A DNA stretch of 64,000 nt from Endothia cerciana (Eukaryota; Ascomycota; Sordariomycetes; Diaporthales; Cryphonectriaceae), in NCBI GenBank assembly GCA_026119935.1, contig JALRMH010000035.1, positions 62,001 to 126,000 of the forward strand, written 5' to 3'. Positions within the stretch are counted from its first letter, which is position 1. Each line of letters opens with the position of its first letter. The position numbers and the translations under genes were made by a program. Below, in pieces: positions 35,569 through 45,219 of the stretch. The notes under the pieces are model-generated. The model worked only from the letters and a program-made list of their open reading frames with translations, did no database searches and had not been told where the DNA came from.

Positions 35569-36051
35569 ACTGGCGGCGATCCTCTAGGGGGGAGATGCGC
35601 CTCTCAGCAGGCTCCGTCCTGCGGTCCATCCGCGGGACATGATTGCTCCCGCATGGCGACACAGTCAGGCAACCGGATGAGCCCCCCCCCCCCCTCACCA
35701 GTCAAAGTGCACCCTGAAGAAGGACAACTCACCCGTCATTGAATGAGCCCTTCTGGGAGGATGGGCACCTTAATCGTGGATTTCGCGAACATCCTAACAC
35801 CACGGCCTCTTGGAAAAAGGCACCGCGACGCTAGTCTCGGTTTGTCGTCGTGTTAAGCATTAATCCGTGTGAGGGGTGAAGGGCGGCTGGGTTCCGTCGC
35901 TGCCGATCGATGACTTCTCCACGGTTACAAGCCGCAGCATTGTAGCATACTTCTCTACAACGTCTTCCAAAATCCTTCCCCAAGGACAACAGGAAGGACT
36001 GGATCAGGTATATTTCCTCACAGCCCTACGAGCCGGCCCAACAAGCTCACG
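35569..36051. other. Spacer with C13 tract
   Basis: It holds the C tract at 35682-35694 and the upstream region of the Fe-ADH gene. No gene is supported. Confidence 0.6.
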
Positions 36052-37317
36052 ATGTCTGCTCCCGGCGAGACGTATCGGCGCGCCGACCCATCCTCACCCA
36101 AGCCATACATCTCGTACGGCTTGCCTTTCCAGCAGGCCACGGCTTGGCATGCCCGGAACACATTCAGTGCTTCCCGGATCTACGTGGTCGTCTCGGCAAC
36201 CATCAGCAAGACCCAGGATTGGTCCACCCTGCAGGACGCTCTCGGTCAGGACGTCGTGGGCGTCCGCTACGGCATCAAGCCTCACACGCCGTGGGGTGAG
36301 GTTTTTGAGCTCGCGGCGGACCTGAAGAAGGCCCAGCCGGATCTCGTCGTCACACTCGGCGGCGGCTCCATCATCGACGGCGTCAAACTGGCCCGCCTCT
36401 TCGCGGCAAACGACGTCCTGACTACCGAAGCACGGAAGGTTCTCTGGGAAAAGGCGAAAGCGGACTTCCGGCAGAAGGAGGACCACGAGGACGTAGTCCC
36501 AGCTACCATCCCGTGCATCTTCATCCCGACGTCGCTGTCGGGCGGGGAGTGGTCGCATTACTCCGGGGCAACGGACGCTGAAGGACACAAGGCCATATAC
36601 AAGCACACGTCCATGCTCGCTGACCTCGTCATCTACGACCCTGCCCTGACCCTTCCCCTCCCGGCGAGGCTCTGGTTCTCCACCGGCGCCCGGACGATCG
36701 ACCACTGCGTCGAGGGACTGTCAAGCACAAACAAGGTCGACGACGAAGACGACATCCGCGATGCCCTGGGCGAGGCCCTGCGGAAGCTGCTGCCAAACCT
36801 GCTCGTCACCAGGACGAAGGACTACAATGACCTGCACGCCCGGCTCCAGTGCCAGCTCGCCACCGTCATCGTGCCCCGGGCGATCACCATCGGCGTCGGG
36901 GCCAGCCACGGCATCGGCCACCAGCTCGGCCCCCTGGGCGTCGGCCACGGCGAGACGAGCTGCATCCTGCTGCCCAACGTGCTCAGGTTCAACTGGAGGC
37001 ACGGGGACGACCTCGCGCGGAGACGCCAGGACCGCGCCCGCGAGATCCTCTGGTCGGACCCGTTGCTGCGGGAGCTGTTCCGGGAGCGGGGGCTGAAGGA
37101 GCAGGGGGAGGAGGACGCCGCGGGCGCGGGCGACCTGCTCGATGCCTACCTGCGGGAGCTCGGCATGCCACGGACGCTGAAGGGCGTGGGAATCAGGAGG
37201 GAACAGTTCGATGCGCTGGCGGAGAGCAGCCTCCGTGACCCGTGCACCGTCAACGGCCCGGTGAAGGTCGGGAGGGGGGAGGTGCTTGAGATTCTGGATA
37301 TGGCCTGGGATGACTGA
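36052..37317 (+). CDS. Iron-containing alcohol dehydrogenase family protein (maleylacetate reductase-like)
   Basis: Single-exon 421-residue protein. The family has an N-terminal Rossmann-like NAD(P) domain and a helical metal domain that binds Fe2+ or Zn2+. The dinucleotide motif VVTLGGGSIIDGVKLARL is near residue 101, and TSLSGGEWSHYSGAT near 161 resembles the TTAGTGSE loop of the family. Metal ligands can be proposed as Asp in VIYDPALT near 199, His in RTIDHCVEGL near 225, and the pair in GASHGIGHQLG near 286. This loop and ligand pattern is closer to fungal maleylacetate reductases than to classical alcohol dehydrogenases, so reduction of a dicarboxylic or aromatic-derived intermediate is possible. 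It sits 486 nt behind the DUF7704 gene and converges on an enone/alkenal reductase. The precise substrate is unknown. Confidence 0.9.
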   Translation: MSAPGETYRRADPSSPKPYISYGLPFQQATAWHARNTFSASRIYVVVSATISKTQDWSTLQDALGQDVVGVRYGIKPHTPWGEVFELAADLKKAQPDLVVTLGGGSIIDGVKLARLFAANDVLTTEARKVLWEKAKADFRQKEDHEDVVPATIPCIFIPTSLSGGEWSHYSGATDAEGHKAIYKHTSMLADLVIYDPALTLPLPARLWFSTGARTIDHCVEGLSSTNKVDDEDDIRDALGEALRKLLPNLLVTRTKDYNDLHARLQCQLATVIVPRAITIGVGASHGIGHQLGPLGVGHGETSCILLPNVLRFNWRHGDDLARRRQDRAREILWSDPLLRELFRERGLKEQGEEDAAGAGDLLDAYLRELGMPRTLKGVGIRREQFDALAESSLRDPCTVNGPVKVGRGEVLEILDMAWDD

Positions 37318-37500
37318 GAGGGGTCTTTTTACTACGAATCGAGATTCAGATGCGCTGGTGCTGTAGATGGGATGCAAGGACATTGCGCTTAGCTTTACAT
37401 GGCTGCATGGGGGCCTAGATTGGTATATAGGTCTAGGGAAAGCATTGATAAAAGGGGGGCTATCTCTCATCCGTTATATGGTGCTCCCTTCGCCTTATGT

Positions 37501-38568
37501 TCAGTTTGAGAGCTTTGTAACGAGCTTGCCCGTATTCGCACCGCTAAACAACGACCTCCATATCTCAGGCTGCTTCTCGATGGGTGCCTCCACCAGCGTC
37601 TCGCCCTCGTCCAGTTTCAACCTCCCCTCCGCAGCGGCCGCGATAAGCTCCTGGGTGATAGCACCTATCTTGTCCATCCAGTTCAGGAAGGTATACCCCC
37701 TCACGGTCAGGCTCATGGCGACGATCTGGAACCAGTTCCGCAGCCCCATCGGCTCGTCCGAGTTGTAGGTGCAGATGGCGCCCGTCACGGCGATCGTGCC
37801 GCCCCTCTTCATGCGCGTGAGGACCGCGTCCAGGACGTGCCCGCCGACGGCGTCGAAGTAGACGTCCACCTCGCCCGGCGTGGCGGCCGCCAGGTCCTCG
37901 GGGAAGCTCGGGCTCCTGTAGTTGACGCACGCGTGCGCGCCCAGGCGGTCCCGCACCCACGCGCACTTGGCGTCCGACCCGGCGATGCCGACGACCCGCC
38001 CGGCGCCTATCATCCGGAGGGCAATCTGCACGGCCACGGACCCCGTGGCGCCCGCGGCGGCGGACACGACGACCGTCTGCCCGGCCTTCGCCCCGCCCGC
38101 GAAGCAGAGGCCCGTGTAAGCCGCGAGGCCGGACGGGCCGAAGGCCCCCAGGTAGTGCGTGAGGGGCAGGCCGCCGGGCAGCGCCGCAAGGGGGCCCTGG
38201 ACCATGGGCGAGGTGGTGTCGAGGACGACCAGCTCGCTCCAGGGGCCGAGGGTACACAGGACCATGTCGCCGGGCCCGAGGGCCGGGGCGGCGGACTCGA
38301 CCACCTCGCAGAGGAGTCCGCCCTTCATGGGGGAGCCCACGGCGACGGGGTCCACGTACAGGCGCTCGGACACCGCGCCGGGCTGGATGAAGTTGCGCAG
38401 GCCGGTGTCGTTGGAGAAGTAGCGGACCCTGGCGAGGACCTGGCCCTCCCCGAGCGGCGGGAGCTCGACGGTCTGCAGCCTGAAGGTAGCGTCCGGCCCG
38501 GCGAGGACGGGCAGGCCGGTCGGCTTGTTGGCCAGGACCAATTGCTTCGTGGTATACTTCGACGCCAT
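37501..38568 (-). CDS. MDR-family enone/alkenal reductase (PTGR/LTB4 dehydrogenase-like)
   Basis: Single-exon 355-residue protein of the medium-chain dehydrogenase/reductase superfamily, in the zinc-free branch that includes prostaglandin reductase and plant alkenal double-bond reductases. It has an N-terminal oxidoreductase lobe (RVRYFSNDTGLRNFI; GDMVLCTLGPWSE), the motif HYLGAFGPSGLAAYTGL near residue 142, the NADPH-binding loop VVVSAAAGATGSVAVQIA near 166, then VVGIAGSDAKCAWV, VDVYFDAVGGHVLDAVL and GGTIAVTGAI. No catalytic or structural zinc Cys cluster is seen. It should reduce alpha,beta-unsaturated carbonyls with NADPH in the cytosol. It converges on the Fe-ADH gene, the stops being 183 nt apart. 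On the minus strand a TGTATATG string lies about 100 nt upstream of the ATG. Confidence 0.93.
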   Translation of the reverse strand: MASKYTTKQLVLANKPTGLPVLAGPDATFRLQTVELPPLGEGQVLARVRYFSNDTGLRNFIQPGAVSERLYVDPVAVGSPMKGGLLCEVVESAAPALGPGDMVLCTLGPWSELVVLDTTSPMVQGPLAALPGGLPLTHYLGAFGPSGLAAYTGLCFAGGAKAGQTVVVSAAAGATGSVAVQIALRMIGAGRVVGIAGSDAKCAWVRDRLGAHACVNYRSPSFPEDLAAATPGEVDVYFDAVGGHVLDAVLTRMKRGGTIAVTGAICTYNSDEPMGLRNWFQIVAMSLTVRGYTFLNWMDKIGAITQELIAAAAEGRLKLDEGETLVEAPIEKQPEIWRSLFSGANTGKLVTKLSN

Positions 38569-39521
38569 GGTTTGCGGGTCTCAGGGCTCTCGGATGTTGA
38601 CGACCTGGCAATGCCTTCGTGTCCTGCTTGGACGAGGGTCCGAGACTACTACTATCATATACATACATCGACACGCGAGCTTATCTATTTGGGATGTGGA
38701 TCCGGCAGTAACTCTTGGCGTCCAATATTTACTGGAGCGTTGCATTGGGCAGTGGGGTGTGAGAGTCAACCACGGTCAGGTGTTCGCTATATATATAAAC
38801 AGAAGAGGAAAACTCAAGATACAAGAACCCTCTAGAGCTGCTATACTGGCATGAAAGCGCTCGACACCCACGTGTCGTGTCAGTCCGGTATAAGAAGAAG
38901 TATAAGTAGATTTGAGGACGCCGAACATTACCCACGAGCACCTCCACAAGCTATCTCACACCGATGGGCTTTCTCACCGGGGCTTTATACAACACACTTT
39001 ATAAAATCAACTCCTTGTGGCGTCGACGCACTTGTTCTTTTCCAACCATTAATGCGAGGACTATAGACTTTAGGGTAGACAACCAGACCACATACACGCA
39101 GAACGATCAGCAACGGAAGCGCAGGGAGTAAAAGGCTTAACGCATATGCTTACTAGATGGGCATGCTGTAAACGTATCTGATGATCCACGGTCACTCGGC
39201 GACGTAAACACCAACAGGTTTAGTACAGCAGAATAAGAACTGTTCAATACGCCATTCTATAAGCCCTTGCTAGACATACGAAGCAGCATACGGCCCTGTC
39301 GTCCGGAAGTGATACAATATATAACATTTGTAATCATTCTGATCAATTCGAGTTTCGCCGGCGCTCTGCGGGCTACGAGACGAGAAACCAGATTATTACA
39401 GTGAGGTCTCAACCCCCGCTGGACGTCCACAGCTAGCCTGATACGGAAGGCCAGCATGCCTTACAGGGCGATGAGGAGAGAATGATGACACCCTGGACCA
39501 ACAATGGTGCATACTGTGTAC
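38569..39521. other. Spacer entering the AT-rich degenerate island
   Basis: The left part is the MDR reductase promoter, with TATATATATA at about 38791-38801. From about 38850 the base composition looks more AT-rich. It contains one copy of the direct repeat listed at 39109. No gene is supported. Confidence 0.5.
39109..39171 (+). repeat. Direct repeat copy A bracketing the degenerate island
   Basis: It begins AGCAACGGAAGC and ends ATGCTGTAA. About 45 of 55 alignable bases match the copy at 46191-46245 in the same orientation. This copy has an extra 8 nt (AGATGGGC), and about half of the differences are transitions. Confidence 0.65.
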
Positions 39522-39998
39522 CTAGGTATAGTACGGAATATGGAGACTGGATGCATACGTACTTCTGAGTAGTACTGACACACAGTTGCTGCTTACAATC
39601 GAGGGCCGAGATGCACCCAGCCTCCCTCTGCATATGAAGCGCCAGCACGGGATTGTCTCACCGAAGGGGAGTAGCCAGTGGCACAGCCTTGAGAAGCCAT
39701 TAGGCGCCATGATGGATTGCGGAGTTACGTTGGTGTCCAAACTGAGATTGCACAGGTCCTCGGACTGCAGGATGTCGATGTAGATGCAGAGACCAGTGTA
39801 TACTTTCGGGATAGACCCGCTAGTAGCGATCGACTTGAAAAATTGGTTTGCGAAGGGGACTGGGGCTGAGATACAAGTCTTCGAGTTGCTTAGAAATAAT
39901 TCGCTAGGGGGGGTTGCGAGACAGGCAGCTCGAAGTAGCCGGTTCAAATCGTAATGGGTGTGTTCCTCAACGGGCACATTTGTGACAAAATGGTCCAT
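39522..39998 (-). CDS. Unrecognised minus-strand reading frame, doubtful
   Basis: A 158-codon frame from ATG 39998. I do not recognise it. The first 90 residues (MDHFVTNVPVEEHTHYDLNR onward, then LFLSNSKTCISAP, YTGLCIYIDIL) look more protein-like than the rest, which has a Cys-rich random character. It lies in a degenerate stretch, so it may be a fragment of a decayed gene. No signal peptide or domain is seen. Confidence 0.2.
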   Translation of the reverse strand: MDHFVTNVPVEEHTHYDLNRLLRAACLATPPSELFLSNSKTCISAPVPFANQFFKSIATSGSIPKVYTGLCIYIDILQSEDLCNLSLDTNVTPQSIMAPNGFSRLCHWLLPFGETIPCWRFICRGRLGASRPSIVSSNCVSVLLRSTYASSLHIPYYT

Positions 39999-40023
39999 TA
40001 AGTTGTTTATTTCTTCATAAATC

Positions 40024-40603
40024 TCAACTTTCGTTCTGAATACTTAGTACCGTCACTCCACTAGTGACGTTAACTCCATGCTGGGGCTGGTTCGGGTAGC
40101 CTACCTCCACGTCGTTGCTTAGCTTGCCCTCGCTGCCCGAAACAACCCTTGCGTCCAGTCGTCCCTGGCCGGGCCAGTATTGGTGACGGAGCTCAAGCTG
40201 CGAGTTGTCTGATGGTTCATGGTGATTTTTGGGCGAAGTCCTCCCTGCCGAGCCCCGAGCGCCGTCACGGCTGGTATTAAGGCTCCTGAGCGGAACGCAC
40301 ACTCCGGATGATGGATTCAACCAGGCGGCTGTTGCGAAATTGGCCGTAATAGAGGAGGAATTCCGCGACGATAGAGGCATTAGGATTTTCCATATGATTA
40401 TATCACCCTGGAGATCTGAATGTGGTTGAGACCCAAGTAATAAGGAGCCAGAAATCGCCTGCATCAAATGAGCGAGGCGTATTTCGGCGAGCCGAGAACC
40501 ACAAATAGATGGCGGCACCCGACAACGGCGGAAAGATGGCCGAGACAACGACAAGGCCGGTCGTCGTGGCGGATGGAACGCCTGCTGAAGCACTATGAGA
40601 CAA
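40024..40603 (-). pseudogene. Possible rhodopsin-like membrane protein relic
   Basis: A minus-strand frame at 40603-40403 has one hydrophobic helix followed by a charged loop (SAIFPPLSGAAIYLWFSARR, then FDAGDFWLLITWV), reminiscent of the first helices of fungal rhodopsin-domain proteins (DUF-type, seven helices). A second frame ending at 40024 has a charged tail (SQLELRHQYWP; LDARVVSGSEG) like the cytosolic tail of such proteins. The intervening helices are missing or out of frame. Similarity is by eye and weak; a truncated relic is the best reading. Confidence 0.25.
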
Positions 40604-40710
40604 TTTTGGAAAGTTATTGATAATAGCCTTTGATTCAGATCATAGACCGAGAGACTGTATACCTTAAAGATGGATTTTACAGAAGGCAAACGCGTGGCGA
40701 ATGCTATCAT

Positions 40711-41982
40711 AGTAACCAGGTCTACAGTGCGGGTGAAATTGATATTAAAATTGCAATATCTGCACTCTGAATGTAGTGATTCCCACGCAAAACCCGGCCC
40801 CCAAGCCTTGAACTATTCCTTGTGACGTGGGAAGCCTTATTCCAGATATTCATTGGCAGCCGAAGGTGTTTCAATATTTACTGCCAGTCGGATGGACTCT
40901 TTCCCTTGTGACCCCCCGAGATAAAAAGTAAGAAAAAGGAGGCAAGAAAAGAAGAGGAAGGGGCACGCTCGAAAACCCGACATGCAATAGCGGAAAGAGA
41001 AATTCGACGTGTCCATTTCTGCAATTCTTACAACTCCCAGGGATTGATTTTACCACGTCACTCCCGAGGCTACACATGCAAACTCCTGGTTTCATCTTGG
41101 TGGCGAAGTGGTAAAATTAATCTTGAGAGTTGTAGTTTCTGCATGGACATTAATAAGCGCCCTTTCACGGCCATGCTGTTCTCAACAAGATGGTGTGCTG
41201 AACGGACCAACCACGTAGACACCTAGTCACTTGGGTAGGCAGATAAGCAGGCAGCCCCTCACCTCCTCTCCATCTTGTCTTATTTTCCCCGCTCTGTAGA
41301 AATGTAGGTCAAATCACAATATGAGCTCAGAGGCCCCCGAGGTGGTAATATGCCAAAGCCTTACATGCATTAATGTGATCTGTCGTGCAGCCAGCAGCAC
41401 GACATCAAATTCAGCACGGAAGGTCATCCATCAAGCACTAATCAATAGCTTTGCAAGCTATGCTGTTTTTGGGAAAGGTAGCCATTATCGGGTTGCATTC
41501 TGTAGATGCAGCTGAATGGATGCGGAGCCTTGATGCCTATTTCCAGCCACATGTCTTCCCGGCAAGAGTTCCTTTCTCAGACATGATATGGAAAAGATGC
41601 CGTGCTTCGCCGAACCACCTTTGAAGAATAACCTGGAGCTACAGACACATGTGGTTTCTGATTCCTCTATCTATCAATCCTCTTATTGATATTGCTAGCG
41701 AAACATCTGCCATGGACGACATTATGGTTTCCCCAAAGGGCGAGTCGCCGCCACAAATATGTTGGGACAAAAGGGGCCTCGACAAGAGGCCGTTGAGGGG
41801 TCCTTAGACAGTTTATTTTAAGTCACCTATTCCATTTGAAATATCGTCCTAATGTACCAGGAGGGTGTTCACCTATCAAAGAGGAACTATGGTAGCGGCC
41901 ATATGGTCACGTGATTCGGCAGTGAAGATATTTTCTTTATCATTCATAGACGATATTCACTGCCCACCACAGATATTTTGCC
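40711..41982. other. AT-rich spacer, no supported gene
   Basis: Short frames only. It leads into the start of the CorA-tail pseudogene. Nothing recognisable was found. Confidence 0.5.
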
Positions 41983-44900
41983 ATGGAGTTTTAGCTAGCT
42001 AGATTGCAGAGAAATCAGACAACCGTATCACGCTTTCTAGAGACCCTACAGTCCCTTCCACAGGAAGCCAACGAGATCTACAACCCAAAGGACAAAGACT
42101 GCGGCATCTGGGAGGAAGCCTCGAACCCTGATTGCTTCACGTCCTTCGGCGACCAAGGCACGACAGCAAGTGTCAGCGCATATGTGCAGCTGCTGTAGTT
42201 CAGTGGCTATCTTGGAGTCGGGACCTCTGGGATATTCTCTGCCAATCAAGTCAATACATATAAGCCTTACTGGGTCAATGACCACATGGTTGACCTTCTC
42301 AATCTATCTCGAAATCCTCAAGAAATCTTCCCTGGGCACCAGTATAATGAAGGATTTGGCGTTAACTTTAAGGAGCTCGAGCTCAATAACGAGAAGCCGC
42401 CGCAACTCAAGTGGGTTCACTGGCGATGGCCGCGGTATGAATATGGAGCAAGCAGCTTCAATAACTTGAACGAAAACAACGCGGATCAACTGGAACTCAC
42501 AATTCAGTGGATGGCCCATGACAAGACGGTCCTACAATAATGTATCCTGGAAAACTGCGGAGATAAAAGTATCAAAATTCAGGCCACACTCTGCAAACAC
42601 ATGAAGACCCGAGACCTTGACCACCTGGCATGGAATCACAAAGTTCAATGAGGAAATCTATGATGACTCGAAGGCCTACACTGCGCAGCCAGGTCCCATT
42701 TCCTATAGTTGGACTAGCATTCATGGTTTGATACGTTGCCCATCTCACTATCGGAGTCTGCACAGGTAGACATTAGGCCTGAGGGCAACATTGAGGAAAA
42801 TTCTCACAAGACGATCTCGGTTGCGGGTATCTCGGATGAGGCTGTCGCAGACAGGAGTCAGGAGACGATTCCAATGGTGACCTTCCGGCCACAAACGATC
42901 CTGAGGAAAAGAAACAGCGGCGAGGCGTTGCGGTTATCATGTCCACCTTGAAAAATGGCAATGCTATTAAAGTTGACAGTGAAATATCCTAAAATTTCAA
43001 CATTGCTCTCACCGGGGCCGGAGACGGTACAGGACAGGGCCACATCATTGAATTGGTGACGGCATACAAAATTATTCTTTGTGAGAATCAAAGGACTTCT
43101 TGGAAGGAATTTCTGATTCCAAAGACCTTGATGAGGCCATCTCGGCTCTTACGGAACCAGTCACCCATTTGCCCATTGCGACTGCCGGCGATCAGGATCA
43201 ACAGAGGTGCTCAGCCCGATGAAGGTACAAGCAACTCATCTAATGTCAAGAACAAGACAGACGTTAACCAAGACGAGGGCCATGGGCATCCAAACCAACC
43301 GGTGACAACTCTAAGTCACTTAATGGTGAACCATAAAGTAGCTGGTGCCGAGGGTCCTGAACAGCTGGACCCAGCTCCGGGAGAGACAGCGGCGGCCAAG
43401 GACGAGCCTCTCGTCCAATCAGGCGCAGTTCAGGGGCTTCCAGCCCACCCAATTAATATTTCCAGCAAGTCATCCACGATCAAACATATCGATTTCACCA
43501 CTCGGCAGCACTTAGAGCATATCTTGTCCGTATGTGCTATACCACTCTCTATGATGTCTGTGGTTCCGTCTAAGGGCAAAGACGTGGGCATAGCCTTGAC
43601 TTGTGGTGACATCCCTGGGACTGAAACACATGACCGACGATTGTACACGGTCTTCCAATACCAGGTATACGGAGTTCCATCTGAGCCACTACCAACTGTT
43701 AAACAAATTGGAAAGTTCACAGAAGAGCATACATTCTCTTCACCCTGTGCTATTCCTGGGGAGGCATGGAAGCTAGATCGCTAGGGCTTGTTTTGGGTTC
43801 CAATTTAATGGTGACCATCTGGACCAGTACTGGACGTGCCATATTATTATCGCATACGATCCAAGCTCACCAGAGAGTGAACATTTCAAGTAGCCTCTTG
43901 ACGGTCTGAAAGCTACAGAACAGAGAAGATGTATCGAGTTGCATTGTGTCTCCCAGTATATTTCCCAAGCTGTCAAACTTACTAGAGATATTTTCGGCGA
44001 GATCCAGAAAGACCTTGGAGTCGATCCCGCCTCATTTTCCTGGTCAATTCCTACGGGCGATGCCTATTTGTCTCGGAGCAGCCGCTGAGGAATATCCGAG
44101 CCGATCGTGCAAGCTTTTCAAGAGGACACCGAGTCAATTCGGAGCATTATTAGCCAGCGGGAGGAAAGAGATCGAGATCGAGGCGAGAAGAAGCCCAGGT
44201 GGACACGGAATGAGGAGAGAAAGTATCGTGCCGAGATCAGCGAATACCAACCGCCTCATTAAACGGGAGCCCACCCAACTTCAAATTCTCCACGACAACA
44301 TCAAAGTCTTCCGAGAGACCTACTTTGCTTGACTTGGACATGTGCGAGAAGATTCCAGCTTTCGCAGCAGCGAGAACGTCGCGTCTTTCACCTACGTTAC
44401 CGTGGTCTTCCTACCACTTGGTTTTGGAGCTAGCATACTGAGCACGAGCGCAGCACCACCGGAGCCTCTGATTATCAATATGGTCATACTCTCTGTTGTC
44501 ACTCTGTTGATCACGCTCCTGATGATCTTCAATGCCGAGTTCCTCGCGAGTATTTCTCATGACATATCGGAATCAATCAAAAGCCTCACCAATAATGCCA
44601 ACGATTCCAGCCAGATGCAGAGGTGCAAGCGAGAAAGACATGAGAGCGGGAAACAAGCACCTAGCGGCGACAGCAAAGACGATTTTTCCAAATCTCACCA
44701 GTCGTGGAATGTCCTGTTTTGCCTAGGCCACATTTTCATCGAGTATCCAGCGCAGAGAGTTGCTCTAGCTTGTCGACTTCTTTACCCGTCAGGAAAGACC
44801 TTCGGTACTCAACTTCTTTCTTCGTCAGAAGAATCATTCGGTACTTATCGTGCTGATTCCGCTTCTGAATCCAAAGACCCAGAGCCTGCCCACAGATCAG

Positions 44901-45219
44901 CTGTTCAAGCGCTCTACCACCTCAAAAACGCTGTTCGACTTGTGGTAGGGTTACTTATTATGCCGCTGTTTTTGATCTCGTGGACACTCCAACTGTTGAC
45001 TATAATATTAGGGATGCTTTGACGCTTCTCTATCGGTTGATCAGAAAGGCTCTATACACTTCATTCGCTTCCACAGACGGCTTGAAACTCCCCGACTGGT
45101 GGATGGAGCCACCTCTTTCGCTGAGACCTCTAAGGACGCTAGAAATGGATGGGGAGACGTCCGAACCCTCTGATAAGCCTCATGACGTGGAGAAGCATAT
45201 CTCATCTCATAAAGCTTGA
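41983..45219 (+). pseudogene. Decayed large fungal protein with CorA-like membrane tail
   Basis: The plus strand carries, in order, blocks of a large fungal family of unknown function whose C-terminus resembles CorA magnesium channels. Blocks: ATG 41983 (MEF, stop, LARLQRNQTTVSRFLE), TASVSAYVQLL (stop) FSGYLGVGTSGIF, WVHWRWPRYEYGASS, QLELTIQWMAHDKTVLQ (stop) CILENCGDK, NFNIALTGAGDGTGQGHIIE, AYKIILCENQRTSWKEFLIP, LEHILSVCAIPLSMM, KDLGVDPASFSWSIPTGDAY, FQEDTESIRSIISQRE, LQILHDNIKVFRETYFA (stop), and FTYVTVVFLPLGFGASI in two C-terminal hydrophobic stretches. Stops lie at 41992, 42196, 42538, 42990, 43891, 44086 and 44330, with several frame changes. TAG/TAA at the first five positions would be CAG/CAA by a single C-to-T change. 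Confidence 0.75.

Noticed and set aside
35059..38568. Classical secondary-metabolite gene cluster
   Set aside because: No polyketide synthase, peptide synthetase, terpene cyclase or prenyltransferase and no cluster-type transcription factor is present in the window.
39930..39960. GGTTCAAATC string resembling the B box of a tRNA gene
   Set aside because: The flanking bases do not form a T stem and no A box or acceptor stem lies at the right distance.
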